Shown here piece after piece: positions 52,749-60,072 of a stretch of DNA of 64,000 nt. The translations under genes were made by a program, and so were the position numbers. The notes beneath the pieces are model-generated. The model searched no databases and had not been told where the DNA came from. It saw only the letters and a program-made list of their open reading frames with translations. The DNA lies in assembly GCA_963668015.2 (NCBI GenBank), contig CAXXCR010000001.1, positions 1 through 64,000 of the forward strand, written 5' to 3'. Within the stretch, counting starts at the first letter, position 1, and each line of letters opens with the position of its first letter. This DNA is from Ilyobacter_A sp963668015. GTDB lineage: Bacteria; Fusobacteriota; Fusobacteriia; Fusobacteriales; Fusobacteriaceae.

Positions 52749-53540
52749 TTATTCTCCTTTCGAGCTAAACTCCTGTGCTTTCTTATATGTCTCAAGTACA
52801 GTTTCTATCATAGCTTTCCTGACACCGTTTTCCTCCATTTTGAAAAGTCCGGCTGCTGTTGATCCTCCTGGAGAAGTAACCATATCTTTTAGTTGCTCGG
52901 GATGAATCCCTGTTTCCTTTATCATACTGGCAGCCCCTATAAATGTCTCCAAAACGAATTTTAAGCTGTCCTGTTTAGACATCCCAAGCTTTACTCCGCC
53001 TTCTGCAAGAGCATTTATAATAAGAAACACATATGCCGGACCGCTGCCAGAAAGAGCTGTAACTATATCAAGTTTATTTTCTGGGACTTCAAGCGCCTCA
53101 CCTGTACTTTTTAAGATATTCCTTACAGAGTCTCCGCTGTCAGCATCTATATTTTCGTTAAAGCAGTATCCGCATATCCCCTTTTTAACCAAAGTAGGCG
53201 TATTAGGCATCACTCTAACGATTTTAACTGTATCGCCAAGGATTTTTTCATAAAATTTTATGTTTATGCCTAAAACAAGGCTTATTATTATTTTGTCGCT
53301 GAGATTATATTTTTTCATCTCAAGCAATACTTTTTCAACTATATCAGGTTTTACAGCTATTATTATAAAATCTGATTTTTTCAGTAGTTCTTCCATATCA
53401 ACTGCCCGTTTGGCACCGTAATTTTTCTCTACCTCCTGCGCCTTCTGGTCATTTAATTCCAAGAAGAATACATTTTCATCTCCAAGAGCTCCTATATAGG
53501 CTCCACCCATATTACCTGCTCCTATTACTCCTATATTCAT
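52749..53540 (-). CDS. proC: Pyrroline-5-carboxylate reductase
   Basis: ProC reduces pyrroline-5-carboxylate to proline. The Rossmann start NIGVIGAGNMGGAYIGAL, FIIIAVKPDIVEKVL, VRVMPNTPTLVKKGICGYCF, LSGSGPAYVFLIINALAEGG and VTSPGGSTAAGL are characteristic. The length of 263 is normal. It is between pgsA and yggT on the same strand. Confidence 0.97.
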   Translation of the reverse strand: MNIGVIGAGNMGGAYIGALGDENVFFLELNDQKAQEVEKNYGAKRAVDMEELLKKSDFIIIAVKPDIVEKVLLEMKKYNLSDKIIISLVLGINIKFYEKILGDTVKIVRVMPNTPTLVKKGICGYCFNENIDADSGDSVRNILKSTGEALEVPENKLDIVTALSGSGPAYVFLIINALAEGGVKLGMSKQDSLKFVLETFIGAASMIKETGIHPEQLKDMVTSPGGSTAAGLFKMEENGVRKAMIETVLETYKKAQEFSSKGE

Positions 53541-53582
53541 ACTCTATATTACCTCCATTTTTCTAGTTTTCAAAATTCAGAA

Positions 53583-54116
53583 CTACTTCAGGTTTTTAAA
53601 GTATTTTCTTCCACCGTAAACATAATCCCATCCAGACCATACCGTCAAAATTATAGGTATAAGCATTATATAAAAATTATAAGGAGTTTTCCCGATAAGC
53701 ATTATTATCAATATCGCTATCATCTGAGTGGTGGTCTTCCATTTACCAAGCTGTCCTGCAGGTATAACCTCCCCTTTTGAAGCGGCTATACTCCTCACTC
53801 CTGTAACCAAGAATTCCCTTCCAAGTATTAATATAAGCATCCATGAAGGGATATACCCCAGCTCTATAAAGATAGCAAGTGCAGCCATTACTAGTATTTT
53901 ATCTGCAAGCGGATCCATAAGTTTTCCAAAATCCGTGACAAGGTTGTGTTTTCTCGCAATATACCCGTCAAGTAAATCCGTCAAAGAGGCCACTCCGAAC
54001 AGCACAAACGCTATTATCCTGTAAGTAAAACCGCCTTCAGTTGCATTTAAAAGAAAATATAGAAAGGGAAATATTAATATCACCCTGAAAATTGTAAGTT
54101 GATTTGCTATATTCAT
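53583..54116 (-). CDS. pgsA: CDP-diacylglycerol-glycerol-3-phosphate 3-phosphatidyltransferase
   Basis: PgsA makes phosphatidylglycerol phosphate. The CDP-alcohol phosphatidyltransferase motif is DLLDGYIARKHNLVTDFGKL followed by MDPLADK. Four to six helices span the 177 residues, starting NIANQLTIFRVILIFPFLYF. It lies 19 bases after rimO, a common rimO-pgsA pair. Confidence 0.96.
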   Translation of the reverse strand: MNIANQLTIFRVILIFPFLYFLLNATEGGFTYRIIAFVLFGVASLTDLLDGYIARKHNLVTDFGKLMDPLADKILVMAALAIFIELGYIPSWMLILILGREFLVTGVRSIAASKGEVIPAGQLGKWKTTTQMIAILIIMLIGKTPYNFYIMLIPIILTVWSGWDYVYGGRKYFKNLK

Positions 54117-54135
54117 ATCAAATTCCTACCTTTCT

Positions 54136-55470
54136 TTATTCATTTTCTACGATAGCTCCCAATAAGTCATATTCAAAATTCTGTTCTATTCTTACCTTTA
54201 CTATTTCTCCTGACTTTGCCGTACCGTCATTTGTAAGCACCTTGCCGTCTATCTCAAGCGCCTGCCCTCTTGTTCTGCCCTCAAGCATAAACTCAGTTTC
54301 ACTTGAAACTCCGTCTATTATTACCTCTACTAGCTGATCCACATACTTCCTGTTCTTTATCTCTGCGACCTCACTTTGAAGATTTGTCAGCTCTATCCAT
54401 CTTCTATGTTTGCAGTCATCATCCACCTGATCTTCCATATCGTATGCAACGGTGTCTTCCTCTCTGGAATATTTGAATATTCCAGCATAGTCGAACTTAA
54501 ACTCCTCTACAAACTCTTTCAGTTCTTCGAAATCATCTTCCGTTTCGCCAGGAAAACCGACTATAAGACTCGTTCTTATAACTGCGTCAGGCACCTCTTT
54601 TTTTATCTTATGCAGGATTTTTTTCATCTGGTCCCCAGAGTTTGCCCTACCCATTTTCTGAAGTATCCTGTCGGAAACATGTTGTATAGGCACGTCAAAG
54701 TAGTTACATATTTTTTCCTCTTCTTTTATTACCTGTATAAGCTCATCTGTTACAGAATGCGGGTACATGTAGTAAAGTCTTATCCATTTTATTCCGTCAA
54801 CTTTTACAAGCTCTCTCAACAGTTTAGGAAGTGATTTCTCACCATACAAATCTATACCGTACTCAGTGGTTTCCTGCGCCAACAAGTTCAGCTCAACAAC
54901 ACCTTTGGCAGCAAGTTTTCTGGCTTCATCCACTATATCTTCTACACTTCTGCTTCTAAGTTTTCCTCTTAACTGTGGTATTATACAGTAGGTGCATCTT
55001 CTGTCGCAGCCTTCGGCTATTTTAAGGTAGGCTGTATGTGGATAGGTCGATACTATTCTCTCTGTTTCTGAGTTGGCTAAGAAATCCAGGCTTTCACTTC
55101 TGATCACTCTGTTTTCCGCAAGTATTTCGTCTACAACTTCCTCTATCTTATCTATATCACCGGTACCTATTATGGCGTCTACTTCGGGCATCTCTTCCAA
55201 AAGTTCATCGGCATATCTTTGTGCCAGACATCCGGCTACAATTATTTTTTTTAAGTTTCCGTTCTTCTTAAACTCTCCAACTTCAAGTATTGTTTCAACA
55301 GACTCCTCTTTTGCGTCTCCTATGAATCCGCAGGTATTCACTATGGCTATGTCCGCTTTATTAAGCTCACTCACTATTTCAAATCCCCTCTTACTTACAA
55401 GAGTACCCATAAAATACTCACTGTCAACAAGGTTTTTACTGCATCCAAGACTAATTACCGCTAACTTCAT
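54136..55470 (-). CDS. rimO: Ribosomal protein uS12 methylthiotransferase RimO
   Basis: RimO is a radical-SAM methylthiotransferase acting on an Asp of S12. The N-terminal UPF0004 domain (LAVISLGCSKNLVDSEYFMG, VNTCGFIGDAKEESVETI, VAGCLAQRY) carries one iron-sulfur site. The radical-SAM site is AEGCDRRCTYCIIPQLRGKL, and the TRAM domain closes the protein (VEVIIDGVSSETEFMLEGRT). The length of 444 is normal. It follows pnp across a hairpin. Confidence 0.97.
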   Translation of the reverse strand: MKLAVISLGCSKNLVDSEYFMGTLVSKRGFEIVSELNKADIAIVNTCGFIGDAKEESVETILEVGEFKKNGNLKKIIVAGCLAQRYADELLEEMPEVDAIIGTGDIDKIEEVVDEILAENRVIRSESLDFLANSETERIVSTYPHTAYLKIAEGCDRRCTYCIIPQLRGKLRSRSVEDIVDEARKLAAKGVVELNLLAQETTEYGIDLYGEKSLPKLLRELVKVDGIKWIRLYYMYPHSVTDELIQVIKEEEKICNYFDVPIQHVSDRILQKMGRANSGDQMKKILHKIKKEVPDAVIRTSLIVGFPGETEDDFEELKEFVEEFKFDYAGIFKYSREEDTVAYDMEDQVDDDCKHRRWIELTNLQSEVAEIKNRKYVDQLVEVIIDGVSSETEFMLEGRTRGQALEIDGKVLTNDGTAKSGEIVKVRIEQNFEYDLLGAIVENE

Positions 55471-55512
55471 TTAATACTCCTTTATTTTTAATAAACTGTA
55501 CTTTTTTATCTA

Positions 55513-55542
55513 GAAAAGCACAGAATTACTCCTGTGCTTTTC
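55513..55542 (-). terminator. Hairpin between pnp and rimO
   Basis: An 11-bp perfect stem GAAAAGCACAG/CTGTGCTTTTC closes an 8-base loop just after the pnp stop. The following bases are not T-rich, so it may stabilise or partly terminate the pnp transcript. Confidence 0.55.
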
Positions 55543-55549
55543 CTAAAAA

Positions 55550-57658
55550 TTATTGTAAAAGGGCTTTTCTGCTCAGGCTGATCTTTCCTTTTTCTGTGGA
55601 AATAACTTTTACTTCAAGTTCATCTCCCTCTTTTAGTACATCCTCTACTTTGGCGATTCTCTCTTTTGCTATTTCAGATACATGAAGAAGTCCTTCTTTC
55701 CCCGGAAGTATCTGCATAAAAGCTCCAAATTTAGCTATTTTCACTACTTTACCCAGGTAAACTTCGCCTTCTTTTACATCTTTTACATACATCTCAACCA
55801 AGTTGATAGTTTTTTGTAAAATTTCACCGTTTTCAGCAAATATAGCAACTCTTCCATCATCTTCGATATCAACTGTTGCTCCTGTTTCTTCTATTATACC
55901 CTTAATGTTTTTTCCACCTGGACCTATTAACGCTGATATCTTATCAGTGTCTATTATCATTTGATGGATTCTAGGGGCAGTTTGTGGTATCTCTGCTCTA
56001 GGTTCTGAAATTGCTTCATTCATTACTTCTAATATCTGCATTCTTGCATCCAGCGCCTGTTTAAGAGCTATTTCCATTATCTCTTTGTTGATTCCCTCTA
56101 TTTTTATATCCATTTGAAGGGCTGTTATCCCTTTTTTCGTTCCGGCTACTTTAAAGTCCATATCACCTAAGTGGTCTTCTAGACCCATAATGTCAGTAAG
56201 AACTACATAGTCGTCCCCTTCTTTTATAAGCCCCATTGCTATACCTGCAACGTGCTCTTTTATAGGCACACCGGCAGCCATAAGTGACAGCGACCCACCA
56301 CATATACTTGCTTGCGATGATGATCCGTTAGACTCAGTTATTTCAGAAACGACCCTAACCGTATAAGGAAAGTCGTCCACACTAGGCATCACATACGAAA
56401 GCGCTCTTTCTGCAAGTGATCCGTGTCCCAATTCTCTTCTCCCTGGACCTCTCATGAATCCAGCTTCACCTACCGAATACGGCGGGAAGTTGTAGTGAAG
56501 GTAGAATTTCTTATAGTATTCATCGTGCAGCCCGTCTATAAGCTGTTCGTCAGACTTTGTCCCAAGTGTTGTAAATACAAATGCCTGAGTTTCACCCCTT
56601 GTGAAAAGAGCTGATCCGTGTGGCTGTGGTAAAAGGTCTATTTCAGAATGAAGGTCTCTTATCTCTGTTGTATTTCTTCCGTCAATCCTGTGTTTGTTGT
56701 ATAGGATAGCTTCTCTTACAAGTTTTTTCATAAGGTCATGGTAGTATTTTTTAAATTCTTTTTCTACCTCGCTCGGAAGTTCTTCCAAACCGTTTTCTTC
56801 TATGTATTTTTCAGCGAATTTTTCTAAAAGTTCCTCTTCTAAGCCGTCAACAGCTTCCTGTCTTGCGTGCTTACCAGTTGTAAGTACTCCTGCCTTCAGT
56901 CTTTCAGTTCCATTTTCGTCTATGTAAGATTTTATTTCTTCCATTACATCTTTCTTAACGAACTCTATTTTTTCAACTCCAAGCATTTCAGCAAATTTTT
57001 CTTGGAATTCACATATTTTCTTTATCTGATCGTGGGCAAACATTATAGCATCTAGCATAATGTCTTCCGGCACCTCGTTAGCACCCGCTTCAACCATTGT
57101 TATTGCATCTTTTGTACCTGCAACTGAAAGGTCTAGGTCCCCATCCTCAAGTTCTTCTGGAGTAGGATTAACTATGAATTCCCCATCCTTGTACCCTATT
57201 ACAACACCTGCAACAGGCCCCATAAATGGGATATCCGATATTGTAAGTGCCATAGAAGATCCGATTATCCCAAGATAGTCTGGGGTGTTTTCCCCGTCAT
57301 ATGACATAACAGTGTTAACAATATGAACATCATATGTAAACCCGTCAGGGAAAAGTGGTCTAATTGGTCTGTCTATAAGTCTTGCCGCTAAAGTTGCCTT
57401 TACAGACGGTCTAGCTTCCCTTTTGTGGAACCCTCCTGGCATCTTACCCGCAGCATAATATTTTTCAACAAAATCAACTGTTAAAGGAAAGAAATCCGCT
57501 CCCACTCTAGGCCCCTTACTCCTAGTAGCTGTAGCCAAAAGTACCGTGTCCCCGTATTGTACTACAACAGAACCATGAGCCTGTCTTGCTATTTTTCCAG
57601 TTGAAACTTTAAGGGTCCTCCCCGCAAGTTCCATCTCTAATATTTTTTCATCAAACAT
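55550..57658 (-). CDS. pnp: Polyribonucleotide nucleotidyltransferase (PNPase)
   Basis: PNPase degrades RNA 3' to 5' with phosphate. Two RNase PH domains (ARQAHGSVVVQYGDTVLLAT; TRGETQAFVFTTLGTKSDEQ), the helical linker, a KH domain (SALIGPGGKNIKGIIEETGA), and an S1 domain (GEVYLGKVVKIAKFGAFMQI) appear in order. The 702 residues are the normal length. A good promoter lies about 130 bases upstream, leaving a long 5' leader; in E. coli pnp controls its own mRNA through the leader. rpsO normally precedes pnp directly; here mipA is between them. Confidence 0.98.
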   Translation of the reverse strand: MFDEKILEMELAGRTLKVSTGKIARQAHGSVVVQYGDTVLLATATRSKGPRVGADFFPLTVDFVEKYYAAGKMPGGFHKREARPSVKATLAARLIDRPIRPLFPDGFTYDVHIVNTVMSYDGENTPDYLGIIGSSMALTISDIPFMGPVAGVVIGYKDGEFIVNPTPEELEDGDLDLSVAGTKDAITMVEAGANEVPEDIMLDAIMFAHDQIKKICEFQEKFAEMLGVEKIEFVKKDVMEEIKSYIDENGTERLKAGVLTTGKHARQEAVDGLEEELLEKFAEKYIEENGLEELPSEVEKEFKKYYHDLMKKLVREAILYNKHRIDGRNTTEIRDLHSEIDLLPQPHGSALFTRGETQAFVFTTLGTKSDEQLIDGLHDEYYKKFYLHYNFPPYSVGEAGFMRGPGRRELGHGSLAERALSYVMPSVDDFPYTVRVVSEITESNGSSSQASICGGSLSLMAAGVPIKEHVAGIAMGLIKEGDDYVVLTDIMGLEDHLGDMDFKVAGTKKGITALQMDIKIEGINKEIMEIALKQALDARMQILEVMNEAISEPRAEIPQTAPRIHQMIIDTDKISALIGPGGKNIKGIIEETGATVDIEDDGRVAIFAENGEILQKTINLVEMYVKDVKEGEVYLGKVVKIAKFGAFMQILPGKEGLLHVSEIAKERIAKVEDVLKEGDELEVKVISTEKGKISLSRKALLQ

Positions 57659-57788
57659 AAATTCCTCCTAATTAATAATTTTCTGTGAAGGAGAACAAGG
57701 AAAGATAGCAAATAATAGGGGAAAAACACAAGCCAAACTTATATTCTTGCCGTATTATTTAACTATCTCCGCACCTTCAACAATCTTG

Positions 57789-57817
57789 ATTATATCACTA
57801 TTCAAGTTAAAAATCAA
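57789..57817 (-). promoter_or_regulatory. Sigma-70 promoter of pnp
   Basis: On the minus strand TTGATT and a perfect TATAAT are separated by 17 bases. It implies a 5' leader of about 120 bases before the pnp ATG. Confidence 0.73.
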
Positions 57818-57871
57818 AGTTTTATTTACCCTTCCCATCAAGTTTAATTTGATATTTTTTTAAAATATATT

Positions 57872-57899
57872 TGCAAAACAGAAAAAAAATTATAAACTT
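57872..57899 (+). promoter_or_regulatory. Possible promoter of mipA
   Basis: TTGCAA and TAAACT are separated by 16 bases, about 40 bases before the mipA start. The match is modest. Confidence 0.35.
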
Positions 57900-57939
57900 T
57901 TATCATAAGCTTTAATTTATCTAAAAGGGAGGACCACTT

Positions 57940-58695
57940 ATGAAAAAAACTTTACTTTATTTTATGCTTTTCGTTCTATCTGCACTTAATTCTTTTTCAT
58001 CTGAATCGAAAGTTTCTTTGGGAATTGCTGCTCTTAGCAAAGAACAGCCTTATAAGGGTGTCGGTTCTGACGAGATCCTTTTGCCGCTGATAGAAGTGGA
58101 GTATGAAAATCTTTACTTCAAAAAAACAGAACTTGGTTATGTAGCTTTGCGGAGCCAATCCAACAGCATCTCTTTCTTTTTAGACTTTTGGGACGGATAC
58201 AGCGTGGACGGCAATGATCTTTCATCAGGATACGACAAAATAGACGACCGGGAGTCTCAGGCTTTAGGCGGGGTTCGTATGACATATTCTCCTGATTACT
58301 ACTATCTTTACGATACTAAGCTTAGCGCTGAAGTGGGAATAGGCGAAAAGGGAAACAAACTTTCATTTGCCATCTCAAAACCGGAAATGTACTTTGATTA
58401 CCGCTTAATCGTAGTGCCTACACTTAAGCTTAATCTATTAAATGATAAGTATACGGATTACTATTTCGGTATAGATTCGTCTGAAGCTGCTTCGAATGCC
58501 GGTATAGACGGCGCTTATGAAGCAGATAGATCCCATACATTGGCTGCTACTCTTGCAGTTCAGTATCTATTCAATGTATTCTCTGTGTATGCATATGCGG
58601 GAATTGAGTACCTGGGAGATGAAATAAAGGATTCTCCAATCATAAGTGACGAGTTCATGCACACTATTGGTACAGGAGTTAAGTACACATTTTAG
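57940..58695 (+). CDS. MipA/OmpV family outer-membrane protein
   Basis: The 251-residue protein has a signal peptide (KTLLYFMLFVLSALNSFSS) and a beta-barrel pattern: EQPYKGVGSDEILLPLIEVE at the start, alternating aromatic strands such as VSLGIAALSK, KLSAEVGIGEKGNKLSFAIS and YAYAGIEYLG, ending IGTGVKYTF with terminal Phe. This is the MipA/OmpV layout (about 250 residues). Members act in porin-like uptake or murein-linked scaffolding; the exact role is unknown. It is in the opposite orientation to pnp and rpsO, which normally adjoin, and has its own terminator. Confidence 0.88.
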   Translation: MKKTLLYFMLFVLSALNSFSSESKVSLGIAALSKEQPYKGVGSDEILLPLIEVEYENLYFKKTELGYVALRSQSNSISFFLDFWDGYSVDGNDLSSGYDKIDDRESQALGGVRMTYSPDYYYLYDTKLSAEVGIGEKGNKLSFAISKPEMYFDYRLIVVPTLKLNLLNDKYTDYYFGIDSSEAASNAGIDGAYEADRSHTLAATLAVQYLFNVFSVYAYAGIEYLGDEIKDSPIISDEFMHTIGTGVKYTF

Positions 58696-58727
58696 AAGCC
58701 GGATAAATCCGGCTTTGTTTTTTGTTT
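58696..58727 (+). terminator. Terminator of mipA
   Basis: AAGCCGGAT/ATCCGGCTT forms a 9-bp stem followed by TGTTTTTTGTTT right after the stop. Confidence 0.87.
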
Positions 58728-58731
58728 GAAA

Positions 58732-58757
58732 TAAAAAAAGCAGGCCTATGGCCTGCT
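58732..58757 (-). terminator. Terminator of rpsO
   Basis: On the minus strand AGCAGGCC/GGCCTGCT forms an 8-bp stem with a 3-base loop and is followed by TTTTTTTAT. Confidence 0.87.
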
Positions 58758-58761
58758 AAAA

Positions 58762-59025
58762 TTATTTTCTGATTCCTAATCTTTCGATTAAAGTTCTATA
58801 TCTTTCTAACTCTGATTTTTTCAAGTAGTTTAAAAGTCTTCTTCTTTTTCCTACCATTTTTAGTAGTCCTAATCTTGAGTGGTAGTCTTTTTTGTGAACT
58901 TTTAAGTGCTCAGTTAGGTGAGCGATTTTTTCAGTTAAAAGCGCTACTTGAACTTCTGTAGAACCAGTATCCCCTTCGAATTTTGCAAAGTCTCTGATTA
59001 TTTCTTCTTTTGATCTCATTGCCAT
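58762..59025 (-). CDS. rpsO: 30S ribosomal protein uS15
   Basis: uS15 binds 16S rRNA early in 30S assembly. The 87 residues match throughout: IIRDFAKFEGDTGSTEVQVA, LTEHLKVHKKDYHSRLGLLK, MVGKRRRLLNYLKKSELERY. It is a single-gene unit with its own promoter and terminator, transcribed toward pnp but separated from it by the reversed mipA. Confidence 0.98.
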   Translation of the reverse strand: MAMRSKEEIIRDFAKFEGDTGSTEVQVALLTEKIAHLTEHLKVHKKDYHSRLGLLKMVGKRRRLLNYLKKSELERYRTLIERLGIRK

Positions 59026-59106
59026 TATTATATTCCTCCTCGTATAATTATTATCTAAGCCACGTATTACGTCGGCAAAACGAAAAACCTAGCTCAAATT
59101 AACTAT

Positions 59107-59135
59107 ATAATAACAAAAAAACTTTTTTTTGTAAA
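59107..59135 (-). promoter_or_regulatory. Sigma-70 promoter of rpsO
   Basis: On the minus strand TTTACA and TATTAT are separated by 17 bases. It leaves a leader of about 75 bases that includes a small palindrome around ACGTAATACGT, a possible site for S15 autoregulation. Confidence 0.72.
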
Positions 59136-59146
59136 GTGATTTATGC

Positions 59147-59953
59147 TTACTCAAAAATGAACTTATCTATAACCTTTGCAACTCCGTGCTCTTCATTGGA
59201 TAGAGAGATATATTTTGCGGCATCTTTCACTTCGGATTTTGCATTTTCAACTGCAACTGGAAGTCCGGCAAGCTCCAGCATAGTTATATCGTTATAGCTG
59301 TCCCCTATTGCTATTATCTCATGTGTGCCTATTCCCAAATGTTTCGCAAGTTTAGATAAGCTGGCTCCTTTATCTATCCCGTTTTTCATAACCTCTAGGA
59401 AAAATGGTTTTGATATCGCCACACTGAACTCATTCCCAAGTTTGTTTTTTAATTTTTTTTCAACTGTTTTTAAATAAGCTGGCTCCTCAAGCATTATACA
59501 CTTTACCACAGATTGTGAAACTGTACTTTTAAAGCACTCTACTTTTTTGTGCGGCATCCCTGTAAGTTCCAACTCTACGTCTATATACTCACTTTCAGTT
59601 TCACTTACCACTTTATCATCCAAATAGGTTATTATGTGTACATCATTGTCTACACTGAATTCGTATAACTGGTGAGCCTCTTCCTGTGATAGTGTATTTT
59701 TATCCCATTCGGACCAGTCATTACATTTAGTAATTATGGCACCATTGTAAGACAGCATATAGCTGCCAAACTCGTCCAATTTAAGCGATTTAGCAATATC
59801 CTTCATTGCAAACGTCGGCCTACCAGAAGCCAAAATAAATTTCACACCTTTTTCCTGTGCACCTATTATAGCTTCCCTGTTTTCAGGAGAAACTTCGCCT
59901 TTGGAATTTAAAAGCGTGTCGTCCATATCTGTTACTATCATCCTATACTTCAT
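59147..59953 (-). CDS. Cof-type HAD-IIB hydrolase
   Basis: The 268-residue phosphatase has the HAD motifs: motif I MIVTDMDDTLLNSKG (Asp nucleophile), motif II FILASGRPTF, a lysine in the KP-rich loop (DKGASLSKLAKHLGI), and motif IV AIGDSYNDITMLELAG. A C2B cap lies between motifs II and III. These enzymes hydrolyse sugar phosphates or flavin and PLP phosphates; the substrate is unknown. I chose ATG 59953 after GGGTAAGG. A good promoter lies upstream, so it is a single-gene unit. Confidence 0.93.
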   Translation of the reverse strand: MKYRMIVTDMDDTLLNSKGEVSPENREAIIGAQEKGVKFILASGRPTFAMKDIAKSLKLDEFGSYMLSYNGAIITKCNDWSEWDKNTLSQEEAHQLYEFSVDNDVHIITYLDDKVVSETESEYIDVELELTGMPHKKVECFKSTVSQSVVKCIMLEEPAYLKTVEKKLKNKLGNEFSVAISKPFFLEVMKNGIDKGASLSKLAKHLGIGTHEIIAIGDSYNDITMLELAGLPVAVENAKSEVKDAAKYISLSNEEHGVAKVIDKFIFE

Positions 59954-59997
59954 CCTTACCCCCATATGTACTTATAAAAATTAAAATCTTAAAATAA

Positions 59998-60026
59998 AGT
60001 ATAGCAAAAAAGTATAATTTAAACAA
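59998..60026 (-). promoter_or_regulatory. Sigma-70 promoter of the HAD hydrolase gene
   Basis: On the minus strand TTGTTT and TATACT are separated by 17 bases, 45 bases before the ATG. Confidence 0.62.
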
Positions 60027-60030
60027 TATA

Positions 60031-60061
60031 AAAAAGCTACCAGCTTTGCCGGTAGCTTTTT
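60031..60061 (-). terminator. Terminator of the tilS-ftsH operon
   Basis: An 11-bp stem AAAAAGCTACC/GGTAGCTTTTT lies just beyond the ftsH stop and ends in a T run on the minus strand. Confidence 0.87.
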
Positions 60062-60072
60062 TTTAAATAACT

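Noticed and set aside
57659..57939. Possible tRNA or riboswitch in the pnp-mipA spacer
   Set aside because: No cloverleaf or known aptamer core could be found; the spacer is explained by the pnp promoter and leader and a weak mipA promoter.
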